Of a stretch of 64,000 nt of DNA, positions 53,312 to 64,000 are shown one piece after another. Source of the stretch: Orychophragmus violaceus (lineage: Eukaryota > Streptophyta > Magnoliopsida > Brassicales > Brassicaceae). The translations under genes and the position numbers were made by a program. Each line of letters opens with the position of its first letter. The stretch's first letter is position 1. The DNA lies in assembly GCA_030180135.1 (NCBI GenBank), contig CM058230.1, forward strand, positions 11,471,082 through 11,535,081, given 5' to 3'. The notes beneath the pieces are model-generated. The model saw only the letters and a list, made by a program, of their open reading frames with translations. It ran no database searches and had not been told where the DNA came from.

Positions 53312-56034
53312 CTAGATTGTGATCCGCGCTAAAGAAGCGCGGATTTATATATATTTTTTAAATTATCTTAAATTTATATTTAAAAAATTAAGTTTATTCA
53401 ATATTCAATCTAATTTATATTAAGTAAAAATATGATGATGTAGTGCTAAATGTCAGAAAAAAATTAATAAATTTTTGTTTTGTTTTGATATTATTTTATT
53501 ATAATTTTAGTAGTTGTGGTTTATTTTTATTTTAATAAATGATTAGTTTAACTTATTATTGTAAAAACGCATATATATTTTATTTACCAAATTTTTATTT
53601 AAGTTAATTCTAACTTAGTAAAACCCGTGATTTCACTGTTAAAAAGTTGTTAAAAGCAATAATTTTTATATAAAATACAATCTTACTAATATATAAATTG
53701 TTGGATTCGATTTGTTAGATTTTTGATTTAATTATATATATAATTTTGTTTTAAATAGTATAGTTTTGACGTGTGATTACAAATTTATGTATAATTTAAA
53801 TATTTATAAAATTAAGAATATATCAATTGAAACTGATTACTTTTTTTAACCCATTTTTAGTAGACAAAAGTTGTTTTAACATTATATATACTTCAAATTG
53901 TTTAAAATATTTCTCAATTTGTTTTATAATGGTTTAAATGTAAGTATTTTTATATTTATTTCATAGATCAAAATGTAACTAAAATATGATAATCTATTCA
54001 ATTAACATTTTTGGATTGATTTAAGTTCATTTAATGTTCATATAAATAAAATTAGTTAATTCATCTTTTTAACGTGTCTTTTAATGAACATAATTTTTGA
54101 AAAATATTTTATAATCAAATAAATTAATCTATACATCAACCCATTTATAATAGTCAAAGTATTCTAAAATTTTGATAAAACAATCCTTAAAAACTGCCAT
54201 CGTAAAAACATTAACCGTAATCAAACACAACATATATTCTAATAATATAAATATTAAATAATTTTAACATTTTATGAAATTAAAATATATCAATTGAAAT
54301 AAGTTAATAAATCTTTTAACTCGTTTTCCAGTAGTCAAAATTAGTTTTTAATAGTATAGATAACTGAAATCGTATATATATATATATATATATATTTTTT
54401 TAAATAATATATTTTTTACATGTGATTACAAATTTATGTATAATTTAAATACTGATAAAATGAAGAATATATCAATTGAAACTAATTACTCTTTTGACGC
54501 GCTTTTCAGTAGGCAAAATTTGTTTTGAACAATATATATACTTAAAATTGTTTAATAGATTTCTCAATTCGTTTTATAATGTCTTAAATGTAAATATTTT
54601 TATATTTATCTCATTTATCAAAATGTAACTGAAATATGATAATTAATTTATGAAATTTAATGTTTTTATAATTAAAATTGGGTAATTTATCTTTTTAACA
54701 TTTCTTTCAAAGAACATAATTTTTTGAAAAATATTTATCATAAAATTAGTCTATACACCAACCCATTTATAATAGTCTAAGTATTTTGAAAATTTGATAA
54801 AAAAATTTCTAACAACTGTCATCGTAAAAACATCAATCGTAATCAAACTCAACATATATTCCAATAGTATAAATATTGAATACTTTTAATATTTTATCAA
54901 ATTAAAAATATATCAATTGAAATAAGTTAATAAATCTTTTTAACCCGTTTTCCAGTAGTTAAAATTAGTTTTTAATAGTATAAATAATTGAGAAATCGGT
55001 TAATTTATTTTCTGAACTCATTTTATGATGATCTAAATATACAAATTTTTTTTTATTTTTTTAATCAAAATGTAACTAAAATGTGATAATCTCATTTAAC
55101 ATTTTGGATTGATTTAAGTTTATATTAATATATAATTAAAATTGATTAATTCATCTTTTTAATTTGTTTTCCAATATAAATATTTTTAACTATTTTATAA
55201 TAAAAAATAATCTATATTTCAACCCATCTTATATTATTTTAAGTAATTTGAAAATCTGATAAAAAATCATTCAAAACCTATCATCGTAAAAACATCAACT
55301 GTAATCAAAATTATCATATAATCAAATAAGATAAAGTTGAGTAATTTTAATATTTTATCAAATTAAAATATATCAATTTAAATTACTTTATACATATTTT
55401 AACTTGTCTTCCAATAATCAAAATATTTTCTAATAGTATAGACAATCGAAATTGGTTAATTTATTTTCAATATGTTTTATGTTCTGTAATTGTCTAAATA
55501 TAAAATGTATGTTAATTTAATAAGTTAAAATGTTATTAAAATTATTTTTAAATTTTTAGTAATAAATATGAATTTAGTATTTTTTTTCTTAAAAACAATA
55601 AGTTTAAAATATTTTTATAAGATTGTTCTATAATATAAAATATATATTTCTATTTCAATTTAAAAATATATTAAAGATATTATAAAAATATATTTTGAAT
55701 AAAATTATAAATTAAAGATTATTTATTAACATATAATTAAGATTTTATAGTAAAATCAATAAGAAATTCGAAATTAATATTTAATTTATTTAAAATTGAA
55801 AAATTAAAATAGTTTTATAACAAAAGGAATTAAAAGATATTGTGAATATATTTTGGAACAAAATCATTAATAAGAGAATATATAGTATGGCCCACATATA
55901 GTCCAAAATTTACTAACCAAAATTACCATTAATGAAATCTAAAATTTTCAAATAAAAGCAGTTGCATAAAAAGTAATATTCCACGTAAACTCAAGGGTAA
56001 TTTCATATTTAGTCACCTGTTTTAATAGTATAGA
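53312..56034 (-). mobile_element. Complete non-autonomous Helitron (2.7 kb)
   Basis: On the minus strand it starts TCTATACTATTAAAACAG (from 56034) and ends with a perfect 9-bp-stem hairpin atccgcgct/agcgcggat (53322-53344), six bases, then CTAG. The host base before is A and the base after is T, the expected Helitron insertion between A and T. The interior is very AT-rich and encodes nothing. It contains several diverged copies of a block with 'atatatcaattgaaa' and 'aactcgttttccagtagtcaaaa' (near 53818, 54290, 54465, 54905, 55368). Confidence 0.92.
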
Positions 56035-57284
56035 TTTCTACAATGATTTCTTATATACTCATGAAAATTAATCTCGCTTGTTAAACATCTAATCATTTTT
56101 TTATATTTGCAAAGAAGTCTATAGCAAATTTGATAATATAAAACTGATAATATAATAAAGTCAATAGCAAATTTGTATAGGTATTGCTATAGCCACCGTG
56201 ATAAAAGTCGTACACAAATCTTGTCCTTCACTTTGTTGTCCTTCACTTTGTTGTCCTTCACTTTATTCAATTTCTTTTTTCAAAATATTTGCTTAGTCTG
56301 TTTAGAAGCTAAGCTTGCACAAGTTTTGACAGGGCAGATGACATACAATTTTGGATATTCAAAAGCAAATCTATTCAATCATTCTTACAAAATACTTACT
56401 TTATTGATGGAATACTGAATAAACTAAATTTATTGGTAGCTTGAAAACATGAATAACATATCGGAAAACAAACGATTTCTCAATGTAGCTGTGGAATAAG
56501 AATTAGAATAAATAATAGTTGTAAAGATTTGTGGTCAACTAATATTTTGATCCTTGAAGATTGTTAACTCCAAATGCTCAGTTGAGTCTCATCTTCTTGG
56601 CAGCTTTCTCGTTATGTTCTGCATGATTCTCAGCTCCATTCAAAGGCTCCACAAAATTCTGAGCCTCAAATTAACTGTCTTCTCCTTGTTTCTGGAAAGC
56701 AAGCAAGATTTCACAATCATCAGTTTCTATGTCCTGTGTAGTATGTAAGTTCCATTAAGCTAATATGACATATAACAAATAATCATTGATGGTTGGATAC
56801 CATAAAACACATTATTGTTTCTGGGTTTTGAAACCAATCCTTGAAACAACGATGGTGGCAAGTCACTTAACACAATTTTGTTTATTACTTATAAATATCA
56901 TTAATTCATGTTAGGTTTCAATAAAAAATACTACTTGGATTTGGGTCTGAACATTAATAATACCAATGTTAAAGAGTTCTACAATTGTTTGGAAAGAAGG
57001 TGCATGTAGATTAATAATGCCAATGTCAAATAACAGTGCATAATTATTTTTCAGATCACGAAGAGTAAGATTATTATGACGAACGAGATAGCTCATAACC
57101 TGAATCAGTGATGTCCGTCTCTCGTTATTGGCTAACACCAGTGGTTGTTCTCTGACTCGTCATCACAACCGAAAGGGAGTTGTTGCTCTTCCATATAGCC
57201 CTGCGGGAAGGTCTATTTATATTATCAGACAGAGTAATGCGAGACTGGATAGTAACCGAGGGTTTGATGCTTATCTCACTGAGC
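56035..57284. other. Intergenic with a 15-bp triplet repeat and a possible exon relic
   Basis: A 15-bp unit (ttgtccttcacttt) is repeated three times at about 56220-56265. On the minus strand, 56575-56740 reads as fragments such as FVEPLNGAENHAEHNEKAAKKMRLN, which look exon-like but are not recognised. A segment near 56911-57138 is duplicated in part at 59165-59270. Confidence 0.35.
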
Positions 57285-57416
57285 TAGTAGGAGTTAAGGA
57301 CTTTGAGGACACCAAGCTTGCGACCAGTACGTTCCTCAGCAACAGATTTCTTACGACGGTTAGATTTGAGCTTAAATTTGTTTTCTCCTCACAAAGAGAA
57401 AACATAGATCCACCTA
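57285..57416 (-). pseudogene. Ribosomal protein eL15 exon fragment, diverged copy
   Basis: The same fragment as the two at 59.8 and 60.5 kb but more diverged. Its downstream homology resumes at 58809, beyond the inserted transposon. It does not code for a ribosomal protein. Confidence 0.55.
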
Positions 57417-58808
57417 GGGATGTTGTAATGGGTAATTTTACCTTACCCTACCCTGACCCTAATAAAACCCTGACCAGAAAAAACCCTTGTCAAATTATCC
57501 TAAAAATACTTTAATCTGTTAGGATAACCCTAAAAATACCCTAATCTGTTAGGGTAACCCGCGGGTACCCTAACTTATTTTCATATTTTTGTTTATGTTT
57601 TAAGTTTTAACTATCATTAATTTTAATCCATTTTAAATTTAATATGTCTTGAACAGTATTATATTTTAAATTAACTCATAAATTTTAAAAATTTAATAAT
57701 ATTTACAATTTAGCACAAAAACATGATTTTGTAATTATTTTATTAAGTCTCTTGTAAATACACACAAATATATAATTTTATTACTAAGGTTTAGACTAGT
57801 AAATATATTATATAAAATGAAATCTGATTCAATAATTGCAGACTAAACCATGAACATTCATTCGATGTCAACAAAACATTTAAACGAGACGTTGGTTCAA
57901 GACTTCCTTAGCAGAGATGTTGAAATGTGAACAAAACATTTAAACAAGAAACCAAACAGAGGATTTGAGAATTGTCAGCAGAGTTAAGACCCAAAAACGA
58001 ATACAAAAAGCTTAAGAGGATATGAGCTTCAAGACTTTCTTCACAATCTTTTGCTCCTCCACCAAGGAAAGCACGGATAATCCTGTAACAACAAGTCATG
58101 AAAAGCAAAATGATCAAACACTTTACGAACAACAAGCAGTGGAAATTGTAAGTACCAAAGCATCCAATTATGTAAATAATGAGAGTAGATGAGAGAAGCA
58201 AGAACCGTAAGTAAGCATCCAATTATGTAAATAATGTCTGAATAATCGTCAACAGAAACCACTAGAGCAGAGATACTAACGAAAAATACTGAAAATACTG
58301 AAAGTTAGCATTGAAAATCAACAAAAGCCCGTAAGAGTATAACAGATTGTCCAAAGTCCAAACCAATGGCGACACCAAGAGAGAGATAGATCCAAACCAG
58401 AGTCTCGAAGGAACAAGAAGTGTTACCTGCAAAAACCCAGATAAAGATGAATCTAAATTCAGATGGGCTGCTCTTAAAAGTTAGATTCAAAGGTGTTCTT
58501 CACCGATTACAATTTCAGAGTGGTCATAGATCGTTGATTTCAGATTGTCGATTCGGGAATTAGGGTAAATCCGCCAAATTTTTTTTAATTGTAAGAGCAT
58601 AAAACGACGTCGTTTATGATTTCAGAAATTACAAAAAAACCCTACGGATACCCTAAACTCTTTAGGGTTATCCTCGAAATATCCGCATTTAAAGGATACC
58701 CGCCCATTATGAACCCTCATTTGTTTACTTACAAAGGGTAGGATTTTTTCTTTTATTCTTTTGAAGGGTTTAGGGTATCCTACGGGTAATTACCTTTTTT
58801 AACATCCC
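57417..58808. mobile_element. DNA transposon inserted at TA, possibly with captured gene sequence
   Basis: Ends gggatgtt and aacatccc, with subterminal similarity (gggtaattttacc against ggtaattaccc in inverse). The two paralogous segments at 59.9 and 60.6 kb show the uninterrupted site 'cacctaagcc', so the insert was added with duplication of TA. Within it, the minus strand between about 58560 and 57930 has exon-like stretches (GNTSCSFETLVWIYLSLGVAIG; AFLGGGAKDCEESLEAHILLS) with possible splice sites. These suggest captured host sequence of unknown identity. No transposase was found. Confidence 0.65.
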
Positions 58809-59790
58809 TAAGCCAACAAAAGAGAAATATATTTGGTTAAGGACGATTGTGTTTAAACGCACAGGGTATAAGGTTTTAGAGTTTTAAAACAGAACACCAT
58901 TACTTTAGTTATCTGAGACATTTTTTTTTAAAAAGGCCTAAAGACAGGAATTGTACCTCAGTTCTGATATATTCTTGCCACACTCTTGATTGTACATTCA
59001 TGTGTGTACACAGGAGCCCTCCGACATTGTCCAAAGTTCCTTCAAAACATATAAGACACAAATATAGTGAGAGAAAGCAGAAAAATCCATAAATTGTAAA
59101 AAACAATTATGAACATGAATATGACAAAACAGAAGAGAGTTGTATTTTAAAATACAAATAACAGTTTTCATAATTGTTTTCCAGATCGCCAAGAGTATAT
59201 GATTACTATGACGAATGGGATAGCTCATAACCTGAATCAGAATTGTCCATCTCTCGTTATTGGCTAACACCGGTTGTTGTTACCAAAAGCAATTTCGTGG
59301 TGACTAAAATCACTCTCTTGGGAATTTAAACAAACAGTTAACATATATAGCATCAAGTTTCATTATCACCTTCGTATAAAATCTATTAAATTCAACAGCT
59401 ATCAAGAGGGAAGCATCAAGAGGGAAGCTTTATTCTAAAAGCAAAGTTCGTGGTAACTAAATTACTCTCTTGGGAATTTAAACAAACAGTGAACAGACAT
59501 TGAGCATCAGAGCTTCATTATCACCTTCGTATAAAATCTAGAAAATTTAACATCTATCTGGAGATTTATCGAAGAAGAAGGGATTGGAATTTACCAGGAA
59601 CTCTCTGAATCACTTGGTGTTACAAACAAAAAATAGGCTTCGCAGCTGATCGAGCTTCCTACTTCCTGAGGAAAAAAAACATAACCTAATCAACAACAAC
59701 CTAATAGTTAGGAATCTGACTTGCTCAGAAACAAACAGAAGCGAAGTCAGAGAGACTTTCGAATCGAAAGAAAACTTTTTCTTACCTCTC
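58809..59790. other. Duplicated low-copy sequence
   Basis: 58809-58830 continues the eL15-fragment unit broken by the transposon. 59285-59395 and 59430-59540 are tandem diverged copies of one segment (shared actctcttgggaatttaaac and atcaccttcgtataaaatct). No intact gene. Confidence 0.45.
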
Positions 59791-59878
59791 ACTGGTAGGA
59801 GTTAAGGACCTTGAGGACACCAAGTTTGCGACCAGCACGTTCCTCGGCAACAGATCTCTTACGACGGTCAAATTTTGA
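59789..59878 (-). pseudogene. Ribosomal protein eL15 exon fragment, copy 1
   Basis: The translation contains KFDRRKRSVAEERAGRKLG then VLKVLNSYQ and a stop. It matches the conserved KRSVAEERAGRKLGGLRVxNSYW segment of eukaryotic ribosomal protein L15 (eL15). Only about 30 residues are present and no other part of L15 is nearby, so it is a captured or retained exon fragment. A GT donor follows the stop. Confidence 0.75.
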
Positions 59879-61106
59879 GCTTAAAACTGTTTTCTCCTCA
59901 CAAAGAGAAAACATAGATCCACCTAAGCCAACAATAGAGAAATATCTTTGGTTAAGGTTTTGGAAGAAATAAATGAGAATAGGAAGTAAGACGTGCAGCT
60001 TAGAATTTTCGGAACTCAAAGAATCTAAAAACAATCTAAGGTTTGTCAAATGAAAAATTAAAATCAAAAGGAATAAATCGGTTCAGATCGTGTACCTTTC
60101 GATGGTGATTGGTGAAGCTCAAATCCTCCGGGACACGAACAGTTTCAGCTTAGGGTTCTCGAATCTAAACGAATCTGAAACGATTTTTCAATGAAAAATT
60201 AGAATCAGAAGGAAAGGGTATGGATCGTTTACCTTATGAGACATGCATCTGGTAAGAACATTAAAAGAAATCTTCGATAGCGTTTGACAGAGCTCTAAAC
60301 CGTAAGTTGAAGGGTTAGAATTAAAGGTTGTTAGATCTAGGCTTAAAGATGGAGGATTCTTTGGCCGAAGATTTGTAAGCCCTCGGTGGCTAAGATCAAC
60401 GGCAAGTAAGCGTGGGAAATCGCCATTGGAAGAGACTGCGAGTAAATCACTGGTAGGAGTTAAGGACCTTGAGGACACCAAGTTTGCGACCAGCACGTTC
60501 CTCGGCAACAGATCTCTTACGACGGTCAAATTTTGAGCTTAAAACTGTTTTCTCCTCACAAAGAGAAAACATAGATCCACCTAAGCCAACAATAGAGAAA
60601 TATCTTTGGTTAAGGTTTTGGAAGAAATAAATGAGAATAGGAAGTAAGACGTGCAGCTTAGAATTTTCGGAACTCAAAGAATCTAAAAACGATCTAAGGT
60701 TTGTCAAATGAAAAATTAAAATCAAAAGGAATAAATCGGTTCAGATCGTGTACCTTTCGATGGTGATTGGTGAAGCTCAAATCCTCCGGGACACGAACAG
60801 TTGCAGCTTAGGGTTCTCGAATCTAAACGAATCTGAAACGATTTTTCAATGAAAAATTAGAATCAGAAGGAAAGGGTATGGATCGTTTACCTTATGAGAC
60901 ATGCATCTGGTAAGAACATTAAAAGAAATCTTCGATAGCGTTTGACAGAGCTCTAAACCGTAAGTTGAAGGGTTAGAATTAAAGGTTGTTAGATCTAGGC
61001 TTAAAGATGGAGGATTCTTTGGCCGAAGATTTGTAAGCCCTCGGTGGCTAAGATCAACGGCTAGTAAGCGTGGGAAATCGCCATTGGAAGAGACTGCGAG
61101 TAAATC
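59791..61106. repeat. Recent 658-bp tandem duplication
   Basis: Units 59791-60448 and 60449-61106 have the same length and differ at only about three positions by eye. Each carries an eL15 exon fragment and its flank. Confidence 0.93.
60447..60536 (-). pseudogene. Ribosomal protein eL15 exon fragment, copy 2
   Basis: Identical in translation to copy 1, in the second unit of the tandem duplication. Confidence 0.75.
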
Positions 61107-61120
61107 GCCAACAAAGACGT

Positions 61121-61796
<676 letters not shown>

Positions 61797-62683
61797 TTGT
61801 ATAGTGGTGCAATGATTAGATTCATTAACGAAGAGCTGACCATCCAAATGATTAATAAATTGTCTCCTCTGACTTCAATTCCTTTGTGGGCTCATTTCAA
61901 GAACGTGCCATTCGACTTAATGACTATCGAAGGTTGGAGCAGAATTGGCAGTGGTCTGGGAGAACCAAAGGAAGTAGATGAGTTCACTAGAAACTTAACA
62001 GTGGTCTCAGAAGCTCATATCAAAGTTATAGCAGATGTGTCTCAACCTCTTCCTAATTCCCTAGAGATATTGCGTGATGATGGGACTGTCAGAGTGCTTA
62101 TGATTGACTATCCATGGCTTCCTCCAACTTGTTCTCACTGCCATGAAATTGGTCATATAATCAAAAACTGTCTTCTCACTTCGCAGATTTGGGTACCAAA
62201 AGCCTCTGTAGTTTCTTCTGATAAGGTCTCAACTCAACCAGTGAACACATTAGTCTCACCTCCTAGCGACATCTCCCCTAAGGTAGTCGAGTCCAAATCC
62301 TCTCCTGGCTGCTCCCCATATATTGTCAAATCCAAATCCTCTCCTGACCTCCTTTCACCCACCAGCCAAATCATCCATGTCCATAACCAATTCATTCAAA
62401 CTTGCCCCCTTCCAAACCTGTTTCCCCTTCCAAACTTGGTTCCTCTCCCATTTCCACTTCCTCTCCCATTTCCACTTCCTCAAAGCCTTCATCCTCAGAC
62501 CTTCCCATTTTCCCGAGCCCCGTCACCAAACTGTCCTCTACCTCTCCAAATTCCATCTCTCGGCCTCTGCCCTTTGCCAAACCTCTCTCACCCAACCTGC
62601 ACAAAAACACTTCTGTTAAAGACTCTTTTGTTCCTTTTGAGCTCCCTCCTAACCCAGGAGATGCTCCCCAACCCTCTCAATGA
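61797..62683 (+). pseudogene. LINE ORF1 (partial DUF4283 + zinc knuckle), frameshifted
   Basis: The second half of a DUF4283 domain (IPLWAHFKNVPFDLMTIEGW, VRVLMIDYPWLPP) leads into a zinc knuckle CSHCHEIGHIIKNC. A Ser/Pro-rich tail follows. The reading frame changes near 62390-62400: the genuine tail continues in another frame and ends PPNPGDAPQPSQ at TGA 62681-62683. The N-terminal third seen in the other LINE ORF1s is missing. The stop overlaps the ATG of ORF2 (ATGA). Confidence 0.8.
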
Positions 62684-64000
62684 GTATAAAAACTTTTTTT
62701 CGGAACCTCCGTGGCCTAAATGACCCGGAGAAGCACAAGCCTTTTTCTTTTTGGTTAAATTTGCATAACACTATTTTTGGAGCCCTATTAGAAACCCATA
62801 TAAAACTTCCTAACCTATCCTCTGTTATGACTAGTGTGTGTCCTGGTTGAAGCTACTATTCTAATCACGCAAAGGATGATGATGGGCGTATAATTCTTAT
62901 ATGGAAACCGCAAGTCTCAATCAAAGTTATGCATCAAACTAGACAATCTGTTACCTGTCTTGTTCAGCTGCCGGGATCGCCTGAATTCACTTATACTGCT
63001 ATCTATGCAGCAAATGATCCTGCGGCCAGAACTGAGTTATACATCGAGTTGATCAATATACAGCGTTGCTTGAACCTTGATTCCTCAGCGTGGATTGTGG
63101 CTGGAGACTTCAATCAAATTATTCATCCAGCTGAGGACTCTCAAGCATCGGTTTGTTGTCTAAACTCTTCCATGATCGAGTTAAGAGATTGCTTCCATCA
63201 TCTTGAACTCTCTGATCTTCGGTATCAAGGTCCCTGTTTCACATGGAGCAACAATCAGCCTGCATTTCCGATTGCAAAAAAACTAGACAGGCTACTTACA
63301 AACACTCATTGGCTCACCTCCCATCCCTTAAGCTCTACCACATTTCTCCCCCCTGGAAAAATCTCGGATCACTGTCCTGCTTTACTTGACCTTCACTCAC
63401 CTCTCCCCCAACCAGGCTCAAGACCATTTAAATTCCTAAATTTCCTGACTAAACACCCTGAGTTCCTCCTCACGGTTGAGACAGCTTGGCTACAGACTGG
63501 CTTACCGGCTACTGACCTTAGTTCCCTGTGTTACAAACTGAGAGCAATCAAAGGATCACTTAAAAAGCTAAACAGAGAGAATTTTTCGCATATTCAGGTG
63601 AGAGTAAACACCACTAACCAGCTGCTTTTAGATGTGCAGGTTCAGGCGCTTGTAGATCCATCTTCTGTCAATTTCCAACTTCAAAAGGACCTTAAGGAAA
63701 AACTCTCCCACCTGAGGCAAATAGAGGAAGCTTTTTTTAGGCAGAAATCTCACATCTATTGGTTAAAAGAAGGGGATGCAAATACACCTTCCTTTTTCAG
63801 ATCTTGTGTTGCTAAAGCTGTATTCAATGCAATCCGGTTCTTCACTCTTCCATGCGGTTCAACTGTATCAGATCCACATCAAATGAGTGATCTAGCCGTC
63901 AAACACTTTTCCTCAATCCTGGCGCCAGTATACTTGAGACCTATCTCCATTGCTCCTAACTGGATAAGAGACTTGTCTGACTTTCGCTGCTCTTCCTCCT
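62680..64000 (+). pseudogene. LINE ORF2 N-terminal part, one nonsense codon, truncated by window end
   Basis: It starts MSIKTFFRNLRGLND. The endonuclease is recognisable: VAGDFNQII (metal-binding Asp/Asn), FTWSNNQPAFPIAKKLDR, then ISDHCPALL (SDH). The linker to the RT reads IEEAFFRQKSHIYWLKEGD. A TGA at 62848-62850 interrupts the frame at codon 57, where related proteins have Trp. After it the frame stays open to the end of the window. The RT is not yet reached. Confidence 0.88.

Larger units (their letters stand above)
61797..64000 (+). mobile_element. LINE, probably 5'-truncated, running past the window end
   Basis: ORF1 begins mid-domain without its usual N-terminal part, followed by ORF2. 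The 3' end, tail and target duplication lie beyond the window. Confidence 0.85.

Overview
This is nuclear DNA of a plant in the mustard family (Brassicaceae). It has AT-rich intergenic DNA, spliced genes and a dense load of plant transposons. The non-TE genes are an RRM protein, a BRX-domain protein of the RCC1-FYVE (PRAF) family, a VQ protein of the MKS1 type and a Dof factor. From memory, unchecked, they match the A. thaliana chromosome 1 neighbourhood around At1g21320-At1g21340, with a PRAF gene as beside the duplicate RRM gene At1g76940/At1g76950. The spacing is far larger than in A. thaliana because retroelements have expanded the gaps.

Layout. 0.8-2.9 kb: 3' part of a decayed Helitron with an RPA1-like pseudogene. 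4.8-8 kb: weak gag-like and Athila-like LTR-retrotransposon debris. 8.9-14.1 kb: gene island with the RRM gene (-) and a decayed VQ copy nested in its first intron, a compact BRX-only gene (+) and a VQ gene (-). 15.5-18.9 kb: a hAT-type MITE and a SINE. 19.56-19.82 kb: a small unidentified gene (-). 20.7-26.3 kb: LINE (-) with an intact ORF2 and a broken ORF1. 26.9-28.0 kb: GC-rich retroposon. 28.9-30.0 kb: fold-back element whose arms carry tRNA-like segments. 31.3-32.1 kb: Dof gene (+). 32.7-33.6 kb: fold-back element whose arms contain telomere-like repeats. 34.4-35.2 kb: a complete Cassandra TRIM with 5S-rRNA-like LTRs. 36.3-37.8 kb: a retroposon. 39.5-40.2 kb: a hAT-like element. 40.9-46.6 kb: a LINE with both ORFs open. 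46.8-47.9 kb: the RNase H end of another LINE. 48.1-52.8 kb: a complete Copia element with near-identical LTRs and two nonsense codons. 53.3-56.0 kb: a complete non-autonomous Helitron. 57-61.1 kb: duplicated segments carrying a ribosomal protein eL15 exon fragment, one copy split by a DNA transposon. 61.1 kb: a long GA microsatellite. 61.8-64 kb: the start of a fourth LINE, running off the window.

The host genes are mainly regulatory. The VQ protein is expected to work with MAP kinases and WRKY factors, Dof is a DNA-binding factor, BRX domains mediate protein-protein contacts, and the RRM protein binds RNA. Most element ends were set from target-site duplications (TSDs) read directly in the sequence. 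All functional and syntenic statements rest on recognised motifs and memory, since no search was possible.
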